From an uncultured bacterium (GTDB lineage: Bacteria > Cyanobacteriota > Vampirovibrionia > Gastranaerophilales > Gastranaerophilaceae), in the NCBI GenBank assembly GCA_902464375.1, contig CABQIM010000049.1:1-13224 (forward strand): DNA of 13,224 nt. The letters run 5' to 3'. Within the stretch, counting starts at the first letter, position 1. Every line of letters begins with the position of its first letter. The notes under the pieces were generated by a model that was not told the DNA's origin, searched no databases, and worked only from the letters and a program-made list of their open reading frames with translations. Position numbers and translations under genes: made by a program. Positions 1-5,946 of this stretch are shown piece after piece.

Positions 1-11
1 TTTGCTCTTAC

Positions 12-53
12 GGGCTTACGCCCTACCGAAAATCCGCTCTCCTGCTAGGAGAG
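12..53. repeat. Two short hairpins in intergenic DNA
   Basis: Two perfect inverted repeats lie close together. GGGC (12-15) pairs with GCCC (20-23) across a 4-base loop. CTCTCCT (37-43) pairs with AGGAGAG (47-53) across a 3-base loop. The second is strong enough to fold in RNA or single-stranded DNA. On the minus strand it lies downstream of trxA, but no T-tract follows on either strand, so it is not a clear intrinsic terminator. The 'gctctcc...ggagaggg' wording resembles small hairpin-forming repeats scattered between genes in many genomes, and a similar but not identical element occurs at 8130-8194. Confidence 0.5.
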
Positions 54-66
54 GGTATATAAAGGA

Positions 67-362
67 TTTGTAGTCCCACTTTGAGGCGAAGTCGGTAGTT
101 TCTATGCAATCTTGTATTCCTAACCTTGAAGCCGACCAATTGTCTACGTACGGAAGTAAATGTAAACAAATTTGTAGTCCCACCAATGAGGCGGAGCTAA
201 TAGTTTCTATGCAATCTTGTATTCCTAACCTTGAAGCCGACCAATTGTCTACGTACGGAAGTAAATGTAAACAAATTTGTAGTCCCACCAATGAGGCGGA
301 GCTAATAGTTTCTATGCAATCTTGTATTCCTAACCTTGAAGCCGACCAATTGTCTACGTACG
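67..362. repeat. 105-bp tandem repeat (about 2.8 copies)
   Basis: Three head-to-tail copies start at 67, 171 and 276, each with 'tttgtagtcccac'. Copy 1 is 104 bp and differs from the others around 80-97. Copy 2 is 105 bp. Copy 3 matches copy 2 until 362 and then diverges, eight bases before the trxA stop codon. From the 'tagtttctatgcaat' segment onward the copies look identical, which indicates recent amplification or conversion. The unit is open in one frame on each strand because 105 is divisible by three. The resulting 35-residue repeats run into the antisense of trxA on one strand and have no plausible start or family on the other, so I treat it as non-coding. No spacer-repeat alternation is present, which excludes CRISPR. 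Confidence 0.9.
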
Positions 363-369
363 TAGTACC

Positions 370-687
370 TTATAAATGTTTCTCAATATTTGTAATAACA
401 GAACTTTTTGGCATAAGTCCGACCATTCTTTCTACAACTTCGCCATCTTTAAATACAAGAAGTGTTGGAAGTCCGCTAACTTGGTATTCCTTAGCGGCAT
501 CAATATTGTCATCAGTATCAATTTTTCTAAAATTGACTCTGTCACCCAATTCAGCTTCAACTTCTTCTAATATTGGTCCTAACTTTCTGCAAGGTCCGCA
601 CCAAGTTGCAAAAAAGTCTACGACAGTTAGCTTATCAGCATTAATAACTGCTTCATCAAAATTATCTACATTGATTTCTTGAACCAT
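370..687 (-). CDS. trxA: Thioredoxin
   Basis: A 105-residue thioredoxin, the normal length for the family, acting as a cytoplasmic dithiol-disulfide oxidoreductase. The WCGPC redox motif is at residues 29-33, preceded by the usual VDFFAT strand, and the cis-proline loop is GLPT (Pro74). It ends in the expected C-terminal helix. The ATG at 687 is chosen because AGGAG sits six bases upstream on the minus strand. The longer frame, opening with TTG at 705, would start upstream of this ribosome-binding site. The gene stands alone, divergent from the exonuclease gene, and its stop lies eight bases from a tandem repeat array. No obvious terminator is seen. Its reductase partner is not in the window. 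Confidence 0.97.
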   Translation of the reverse strand: MVQEINVDNFDEAVINADKLTVVDFFATWCGPCRKLGPILEEVEAELGDRVNFRKIDTDDNIDAAKEYQVSGLPTLLVFKDGEVVERMVGLMPKSSVITNIEKHL

Positions 688-720
688 AAAAAACTCCTTT
701 ATCAATTTTATCCATTTATA

Positions 721-750
721 TTACCATATATTATATATTCATGCTATTAT
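721..750 (+). promoter_or_regulatory. Candidate promoter of the exonuclease-rlmD pair
   Basis: TTACCA (721-726) and TATTAT (745-750) are separated by 18 bases, giving a sigma-70-like promoter facing right with a leader of roughly 78 nt. It interleaves with the candidate trxA promoter on the other strand, so the two genes may compete or be co-regulated. The perfect dyad CTATTA-TTC-TAATAG (744-758) covers this -10 and the opposite -35, a position suitable for a repressor. The match is moderate. Confidence 0.35.
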
Positions 751-758
751 TCTAATAG
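730..758 (-). promoter_or_regulatory. Candidate promoter of trxA
   Basis: On the minus strand a perfect TATAAT lies at 735-730, about 43 bases before the trxA ATG. A weak -35 (CTATTA, 758-753) is 17 bases further upstream. Predicted transcription would begin near 723 and give a leader of about 36 nt. The -10 is convincing, the -35 is not, and the region is AT-rich, so chance matches are possible. Confidence 0.4.
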
Positions 759-834
759 AGGAGTGCTAAGGGGGGTAAATAAAAGTAAATGAAAATAAAG
801 AAAATTTATCCACCAAAGATATAAAGGACGGAAC

Positions 835-1752
835 ATGCCTAGAAAAAAAGAAATAGAAATCGTTTTAGATACAGAAACAACAGGATTAGATTACACTAGA
901 GAAAAAATTATAGAATTTGCAGCGGTTCGTTTGGAAAACGGAAAAATTAAAGATGAATTCCAAACTTTGATTAATCCGCATCAACATATTAGAAAATCAA
1001 GTATTGCTGTTCACGGAATTACGCAGGATATGGTAGAAGATGCTCCATCGGAAGAAGAAGCATTGCCTAAGATTTTAGAGTTCATTGGCGACTATCCGAT
1101 TGTTGCACACAACGTGATTTTTGACTATTCATTTTTGAATGAAGCAAAATTGAGAGTTTTTGGAGAAAAACTGGAAAACCCAAGAATAGACTCACAAGTT
1201 ATGTTTAAAGAAATTGCTCCGGATTTGGAATCTCATGGTTTGGAAGCTCTTACAAACCGATTCCATGTAGATTTGAAAAATCACCATAGGGCAATGGCTG
1301 ATACTATGGGTTTGGCGTTAGCTTATCCAAAATTAAAGAAATTATACCTTCAACGTTTGGATTGGCAAAAGAAGCAATTAGAAAATGTTGATTATCTTTT
1401 TGACAGATATTTAAGAATTCAACAAAGTATTGCTACTATGCAGGCTGAGTTACAAGATCTGAAATCTGTATTCAAACTTCATTTTGAACTCGGTGGAGAA
1501 CCTCTGGTTGCTGAAACTGGCGAAATGATGGTTTATCAGTCAAAACAATCTTTTGGATATGATTTAGCAGATATTAAAGATGTTTTGGAAGATGTTGGAG
1601 CATTAGAAAAAGCTGTTAAAGTAAATAATGGCTTTATAGATAGATTATGCAACGGTTTGAGTCTTTCAGAAGAATATAAAGAAATAATAAGAGATGCTCG
1701 ACAAGAATTGTCTGAAACTAGAAATATACAAGTGATTAAGCCATGCAAATAG
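835..1752 (+). CDS. DEDDh 3'-5' exonuclease, DnaQ-like, with unknown C-terminal region
   Basis: A 305-residue protein whose first ~170 residues form a DnaQ/RNase T-type exonuclease domain. ExoI is DTET (Asp12, Glu14), ExoII is AHNVIFDYSFL (Asp97), and ExoIII is HRAMAD (His151, Asp156). All four metal-binding acidic residues and the general-base histidine are present, so it should be catalytically active as a 3'-5' exonuclease on DNA or RNA. It resembles the epsilon proofreading subunit of DNA polymerase III, but the ~130-residue C-terminal part (charged, helical, coiled-coil-like near 175-215) is not a domain I recognise. It could instead be a stand-alone repair or RNA-processing nuclease. 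ATG at 835 follows AAGGAC. The last ten bases overlap rlmD, implying one transcript and coupled translation. Confidence 0.88.
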   Translation: MPRKKEIEIVLDTETTGLDYTREKIIEFAAVRLENGKIKDEFQTLINPHQHIRKSSIAVHGITQDMVEDAPSEEEALPKILEFIGDYPIVAHNVIFDYSFLNEAKLRVFGEKLENPRIDSQVMFKEIAPDLESHGLEALTNRFHVDLKNHHRAMADTMGLALAYPKLKKLYLQRLDWQKKQLENVDYLFDRYLRIQQSIATMQAELQDLKSVFKLHFELGGEPLVAETGEMMVYQSKQSFGYDLADIKDVLEDVGALEKAVKVNNGFIDRLCNGLSLSEEYKEIIRDARQELSETRNIQVIKPCK

Positions 1753-3131
1753 TAAACAAAAAAGATATTCCGGAAGTATTAGAGGTAAAGATTGAAAAAT
1801 TATCAAATCTCGGTTTTGGTATTGCTAAAGTTGATGGATATGTGATTTTTGTTGAAGGCGCCTGTCCTGATGATGTAGTAAAAATAAGAGTTGGTAAGAA
1901 GAATGAGACTTATGCTAATGCTAAAGTTTTGGAAGTTGTTAAACCGTCAGCTTATCGTGTAACTCCGTTTTGCCCTATGCAAAAGGTCTGTGGAGCATGC
2001 CAGCTGCAATTCATTGATTACAAATATCAATTAAAACTCAAAAAAGAAATTGTAATTGATGCTATGCATTCAATTTGTGGTAGTGAAATTGAGATAAAAG
2101 ATGTCATTCCAAGCCCTAAAGATAGGGAATATAGGCATAAAATTCAATATCCTGTATCTGAAACTCAGAATTCTAAGCGAATATTAGCAGGATATTATAA
2201 ACCGGCAAGTCATGAATTGGTAAATATTAAATATTGTCCTATTCAACCTGCTTATTGCGATAATATTATAGAATTTATTAGAACTGCGGCTCAAGAAGAA
2301 GGTTTATCCGGTTATAATGAAAAGAAACATAATGGAGATTTGCGACATATTGTAATTAGAACTTCTAATTACAATCAAAAGAGTTTAGTTGTTTTAGTTG
2401 TAAATTCGACAAAAGTTTTTGATAAACTAAAAAAACTTGCTCATAGAATTTATACAGAGTTAGAAAATATTGCCGGAGTAATGGTAAATTTCAATTCTAA
2501 GAAAACAAATTTGATTTTAGGCGAAAATACTGAACTAATTGAGGGTGAAGAATTTATTGAAGAAAAGTTGTGCGACAAGATATTCAAGGTTGGGGCAAAA
2601 ACTTTCTTCCAAGTTAATCCAAGTAGTGCCAATAATATTTTTGAATTTGTGAAAGAATACATATCAAAGAATTTTGACCAACCATTAGTATTAGATGCTT
2701 ACGCAGGGATTACTGCGTTTGGGATTTGTCTTTCTGATGTTTCTAAAAAAGTTGTAAGCGTTGAGGAAATGAAAGAATCTGTTATATTAGCAGATAAAAT
2801 TCTTAAAGAAAATTCTATCAAAAATGTAGAGCTGCACAATATGGATGCTGGTAAATTTTTTGAAAAAGAATTAAAAACAAAAGGACGTAAATTTGATGTA
2901 ACGGTTCTTGACCCACCTAGAAAAGGCTGCTCTCAAGAAAGTTTGGACTATGCTTTAAAACTAACAAAAGGTCAAATTATTTATGTAAGCTGTAATCCTG
3001 CAACATTAGCCCGAGATTTAAAATACTTGGTAGAAAAAGGCTGCAAAGTTCAGTTCATCCAACCTTTTGATATGTTTCCACATACATATCATATAGAAAA
3101 TGTTGCGATTATTGAATTGCCGAACGTTTAA
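1743..3131 (+). CDS. rlmD: 23S rRNA (uracil-5)-methyltransferase, RlmD/RumA type
   Basis: A 462-residue TrmA/RumA-family SAM-dependent RNA m5U methyltransferase. An N-terminal TRAM domain (about 12-70) is followed by the iron-sulfur cluster cysteines in C-x5-C-x2-C spacing (Cys77, Cys83, Cys86), with a fourth at Cys165. The catalytic domain shows FFQVNP (288-293), the SAM loop LDAYAG (317-322), DPPRKG (390-395), the nucleophile Cys417 in SCNPAT, and the C-terminal Glu452 in HIENVAI. All expected active-site residues are intact. Assignment to 23S rRNA, probably U1939 or a paralogous site, rests on the TRAM plus cluster architecture; the exact uridine is inferred. The start overlaps the exonuclease gene by ten bases without a strong own ribosome-binding site, so it probably depends on coupled translation. 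Confidence 0.93.
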   Translation: MQIVNKKDIPEVLEVKIEKLSNLGFGIAKVDGYVIFVEGACPDDVVKIRVGKKNETYANAKVLEVVKPSAYRVTPFCPMQKVCGACQLQFIDYKYQLKLKKEIVIDAMHSICGSEIEIKDVIPSPKDREYRHKIQYPVSETQNSKRILAGYYKPASHELVNIKYCPIQPAYCDNIIEFIRTAAQEEGLSGYNEKKHNGDLRHIVIRTSNYNQKSLVVLVVNSTKVFDKLKKLAHRIYTELENIAGVMVNFNSKKTNLILGENTELIEGEEFIEEKLCDKIFKVGAKTFFQVNPSSANNIFEFVKEYISKNFDQPLVLDAYAGITAFGICLSDVSKKVVSVEEMKESVILADKILKENSIKNVELHNMDAGKFFEKELKTKGRKFDVTVLDPPRKGCSQESLDYALKLTKGQIIYVSCNPATLARDLKYLVEKGCKVQFIQPFDMFPHTYHIENVAIIELPNV

Positions 3132-4360
3132 TCTTCAAGATACTTTGTATTAACGAGTTCATCCGGCATGAATTGCTGTTTGATATCCGGTGCTGCATGA
3201 GTATAGATATAGCCTTCTCCAAAACCATATTTTTTTGCATCCTTATAATGTGCATCTCTTAGGTGCATTGGAGGTGGAAAGTCTTTTCCTGATTCTATAT
3301 CCATAAGAGCTTTATCAATTGCTAAACAAACTTTGTTTGATTTTGGTGCATTAGCTACATAAACAACTGCATTGGCTAATGGAATTCTACCTTCCGGCAG
3401 ACCGATAATTTCTACTGCACGATATGCATTCACTGCGATACTCATGGCATTCGGATCAGCTAAACCTACATCTTCTGCAGCACAGACTATTAATCTTCTT
3501 GCAATAAATCGTGGGTCTTCGCCGGCTTCAATCATTTTTGCTAAATAATAAATCGCAGCATTTGCGTCAGATCCTCTCAAACTTTTTTGAAATGCGGAAG
3601 CACAATCATAATGCTCTTGAGTAGAATATCTAGTATTTCTTTTTTGAGTAATACTTTCTAATATATTTACGGATAAAAGTCTAGTATCATTAGAAAAATT
3701 ACTTGCAAAATATGAATTTTCAACGAGGTTTAACGCACATCTAGCATCACCTCGAGCATTATTTACAATAAATTTTGTAACTTCATCATCAAACTGTATC
3801 GGCTGATAATTCTTTTCCAAATACTCAAAGCCACGATTAACGATTTTTGCCATACTTACATCGTTAATAGGATTAAGCCTGATTACTTGCACTCTTGAAA
3901 GAAGAGCCGGAACAACTTGGAATGATGGATTTTCAGTAGTTGAGCCGATTAAAAAGATTGTTCCGTTTTCAACATGAGGAAGCAGTGCATCTTGTTGCGT
4001 TTTAGAATATCTATGAATTTCATCTATAAATAAAATTGTTTTTTGTCCGGAACGCAAAGCTTGTCTAGCTTGTTCAACAGTTTCCTTAATTTCTTTTATT
4101 CCCGAAGTTACAGCAGAAAGTTCTATAAATTGTGCGTTTACTTTTGTTGCAATTAATCTCGCTAAAGTTGTTTTACCGCACCCCGGAGTTCCCCACAATA
4201 TTAAGGAAAATAATCTTTGTGTTTTTAAAAGATTTAATAATGGAGAATTTGGCGCAACAACATTTGATTGACCTAAAAATTCATCCAATGTTTTAGGTCT
4301 TAATATCTCTGCAAGCGGTGTTTGCTTATTTATTTCTTCTAACTGCGTAAATAAATCCAT
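3128..4360 (-). CDS. rarA: Replication-associated recombination ATPase RarA (MgsA)
   Basis: A 410-residue clamp-loader-like AAA+ ATPase that acts at stalled replication forks. It has Walker A GTPGCGKTT (57-65), Walker B ILFIDE (109-114) followed by IHR, sensor 1 GSTTENPSF (139-147), a candidate arginine finger Arg156 in LLSRVQ, and sensor 2 GDAR (204-207). The C-terminal tetramerisation part carries the family hallmarks SLRGSD, DPRFIARR, CAAEDVGLAD and PPPMHLRDAHY. The size is slightly below the usual 430-450. It lies nine bases downstream of the 406-aa membrane protein gene, with no strong ribosome-binding site in the gap, so co-transcription is likely. Its stop overlaps the rlmD stop tail to tail. 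Confidence 0.95.
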   Translation of the reverse strand: MDLFTQLEEINKQTPLAEILRPKTLDEFLGQSNVVAPNSPLLNLLKTQRLFSLILWGTPGCGKTTLARLIATKVNAQFIELSAVTSGIKEIKETVEQARQALRSGQKTILFIDEIHRYSKTQQDALLPHVENGTIFLIGSTTENPSFQVVPALLSRVQVIRLNPINDVSMAKIVNRGFEYLEKNYQPIQFDDEVTKFIVNNARGDARCALNLVENSYFASNFSNDTRLLSVNILESITQKRNTRYSTQEHYDCASAFQKSLRGSDANAAIYYLAKMIEAGEDPRFIARRLIVCAAEDVGLADPNAMSIAVNAYRAVEIIGLPEGRIPLANAVVYVANAPKSNKVCLAIDKALMDIESGKDFPPPMHLRDAHYKDAKKYGFGEGYIYTHAAPDIKQQFMPDELVNTKYLED

Positions 4361-4369
4361 ACCAATATG

Positions 4370-5590
4370 TTAGCATAAATTCTTTTGTTTTTGTGCGTTT
4401 TCGTATCTTTTCTTAGTGAAATAGTTTGTCATGCCGGCAACAAAAAATCCCATTACACCAATAGAAAATACGTAAGGTAAACCTGAAATCAAGACTTTTT
4501 GTTTAACCAATGATTTGTATTCATTTTCAACAGTAGTATTTTTTTTCTTCGCCAGTTTTTGAGCTAAACTGCCTAAATCGTCAAAGTGTGGAACATTCAA
4601 ATTCTTGTCAATTAAGTCTTTACATTTACCTGTTTTATAAAGTAATTTTCTAAATCCTTTTTCTACAAGTTCGCTACCGGTAATTACGTATAGACCGACT
4701 AGAGGAAAGCGAGTTGCGGTTTCTTTTAAATTTTCTTTACCTCTATCTGAAGAAGCTCCAAAATAACCCGCTCCACCAATCAAAACGCTTGTTGTTAATT
4801 GTCCTTTGCTTAAACATAATTTGCCGTTTTGGCTATTAAAGTCCATATTTGTGTATTTGTTAAAGAAATTTTTAGCCTTTGGTGATTTTTTGAACAGCTT
4901 TGTCCCTGGAGCTACAATGAATTCTGAAATATTTTGCAATACTTTAGAATCTTTGCCTTTTGTTGCTAATAAACCTGCTAAACCCAAGCAGCCTGCGTAT
5001 AATCCTGCTGCTAAACCTATGTGTCTGTGTGCGCTCTTTCTAACTTTTTCTTGATGTTGCTTATCCTCGGCTGAGTTCTCTAAAGATGCGATATTTTTGA
5101 AATCGCTTTTGTTGAAAACTTTTAATGTCATCAAATTTTTAATATAATTTAAAGAAAATTCTGTTAAAGGAATTGCCATTGCGGCAAGTGCTATAGCCGC
5201 TTTTACCGGAATTACTTTTTTGTTATTGTGTTTTGCAATAGGATTCAATTTGCCTTTTTCTAAAAGTTCTACACCTGTAGTTGCAACATCTTTTTTTAAA
5301 CCGCTACTTAAATTCTTTGAGAAAATCTTTCTCGCAACTCTTTCTCCTAAAATCGTCGGTACAAAATACATCAAAGATTCTTCCGAGGTTTCCAAGAAAG
5401 TATTTTCTGTTAAATCCGCTAAACTTCTTGAAAATACAACTTTTGGAATAAGACAAGTTGTAGCATCTTGAATAAATCTGGATGTAGATAAACCCGAAGC
5501 CTGCTCTTGGTGGCGCACAAATTTTGCGACCGGTTTGAGCGGCTTTGGTAAAGTGTTTATTAATTTTTTGTTGTTGTTTACAGATGACAT
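4370..5590 (-). CDS. Multi-pass membrane protein of unknown function
   Basis: A 406-residue protein that I cannot place in a named family. The N-terminus is polar and basic with no signal peptide. Hydrophobic segments are visible at roughly 128-148, 190-210, 265-280 (short, glycine-rich), 295-310 and 366-391, separated by lysine-rich loops, and the C-terminus is basic and hydrophilic. The Ala/Gly-rich membrane segments and many lysines recall lineage-specific hypothetical proteins of Gastranaerophilales; the shorter protein at 9024 has a similar look. Start ATG follows AGGA at a nine-base spacing. It precedes rarA by nine bases and is preceded by about 260 bases of structured leader under a strong predicted promoter. 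Function is unknown, and no enzymatic motif is seen. Confidence 0.85.
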   Translation of the reverse strand: MSSVNNNKKLINTLPKPLKPVAKFVRHQEQASGLSTSRFIQDATTCLIPKVVFSRSLADLTENTFLETSEESLMYFVPTILGERVARKIFSKNLSSGLKKDVATTGVELLEKGKLNPIAKHNNKKVIPVKAAIALAAMAIPLTEFSLNYIKNLMTLKVFNKSDFKNIASLENSAEDKQHQEKVRKSAHRHIGLAAGLYAGCLGLAGLLATKGKDSKVLQNISEFIVAPGTKLFKKSPKAKNFFNKYTNMDFNSQNGKLCLSKGQLTTSVLIGGAGYFGASSDRGKENLKETATRFPLVGLYVITGSELVEKGFRKLLYKTGKCKDLIDKNLNVPHFDDLGSLAQKLAKKKNTTVENEYKSLVKQKVLISGLPYVFSIGVMGFFVAGMTNYFTKKRYENAQKQKNLC

Positions 5591-5638
5591 AGTTCAAATT
5601 CCTAAAACTTGTAAATACTAAAAATTGCTTAATCATTT

Positions 5639-5719
5639 AGGTTTTGTTTACAAATTTTAACTTTAGAAATTAAATTTACAAATAACTTTGAGGCAGCTAA
5701 ACAAAACCTTACTGCCTCA
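5639..5719 (-). ncRNA. Candidate H-type pseudoknot in the leader of the membrane protein gene
   Basis: Read on the minus strand, TGAGGCAG (5719-5712) pairs perfectly with CTGCCTCA (5696-5689), enclosing a 15-base loop. That loop contains AGGTTTTGTTTA (5709-5698), which is perfectly complementary to TAAACAAAACCT at 5650-5639, 38 bases downstream of the hairpin. Loop-to-downstream pairing of 12 bp on top of an 8-bp stem is the geometry of an H-type pseudoknot. It ends about 48 bases before the ATG of the downstream gene. No T-tract follows, so it is not an intrinsic terminator. It matches no riboswitch consensus I know. The same complementarity exists on the plus strand, but the strong promoter upstream points leftward. 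Confidence 0.45.
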
Positions 5720-5755
5720 TAAAATCATTTAGACGATGAACAATATGGACAGTTA

Positions 5756-5812
5756 TTAAACTGACCAACGCCACCAAGTTCTATTTTGATTTTTTAATTC
5801 AATATTTTTCAT
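5756..5812 (-). CDS. Possible 18-residue Trp-rich leader peptide ORF
   Basis: An ATG at 5812 opens MKNIELKNQNRTWWRWSV followed by tandem TAA TAA stops. Three of 18 residues are Trp (codons TGG TGG CGT TGG). AAGGA lies ten bases upstream, within the 3' arm of the inverted repeat at 5824-5851, and the ORF begins about 35 bases after the predicted transcription start. This layout resembles an attenuation leader peptide, but the downstream genes (membrane protein, rarA) are not tryptophan genes. A competing reading exists: a +1 shift in the six-A run (plus-strand T run, 5790-5795) gives a 28-residue peptide ending in a CPYC-containing tail at 5725. Either could be real, and both could be chance. 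Confidence 0.25.
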   Translation of the reverse strand: MKNIELKNQNRTWWRWSV

Positions 5813-5823
5813 GTACTCATATT

Positions 5824-5851
5824 CCTTGTATCAAAATATATCGATACAAGG
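5824..5851. promoter_or_regulatory. 9-bp inverted repeat at the predicted start of leftward transcription
   Basis: CCTTGTATC (5824-5832) and GATACAAGG (5843-5851) are perfect inverted repeats separated by ten bases. The element begins two bases downstream of the leftward -10 (5854-5859) and spans the predicted +1, a classic repressor site position. If transcribed leftward it could also fold as a hairpin whose 3' arm contains the AAGG in front of the small ORF. No T-tract follows. The cognate regulator is unknown. Confidence 0.5.
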
Positions 5852-5853
5852 TC

Positions 5854-5882
5854 ATAATATATCTAATAGATTTTAATGTCAA
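5854..5882 (-). promoter_or_regulatory. Strong sigma-70-type promoter facing left
   Basis: On the minus strand TTGACA (5882-5877), a 17-base spacer and TATTAT (5859-5854) form a near-consensus promoter, the best in the window. Transcription would start near 5847 and run through about 257 nt of leader into the 406-aa membrane protein gene and then rarA. It lies divergent to tyrS, whose own promoter is much less obvious (possibly TTTACC 5886-5891 and TATCCT 5909-5914). Confidence 0.65.
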
Positions 5883-5946
5883 TAGTTTACCTATCTCCAT
5901 CTTTTTGATATCCTTTTAGTAATGAAGATATTAAGGAGATTTATTT

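Noticed and set aside
16..291. Open frame on the minus strand across the same repeats
   Set aside because: It is open only because the repeat unit lacks stops in that frame; it has no start signal and ends in the hairpin region.
67..362. CRISPR array
   Set aside because: Repeats are contiguous 105-bp units without unique spacers, and no cas gene is present.
104..682. Open frame on the plus strand containing 35-residue repeats
   Set aside because: It runs through the antisense of trxA, and its repeats come from the tandem DNA repeat whose period is divisible by three; there is no ribosome-binding site or family.
5824..5851. Intrinsic terminator
   Set aside because: The inverted repeat is not followed by a T-tract on either strand and sits at a promoter start, so an operator is the better reading.
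5591..5946. T-box leader controlling tyrS
   Set aside because: No T-box sequence or terminator/antiterminator pair was recognised on the tyrS side; the structured elements fit leftward transcription better.
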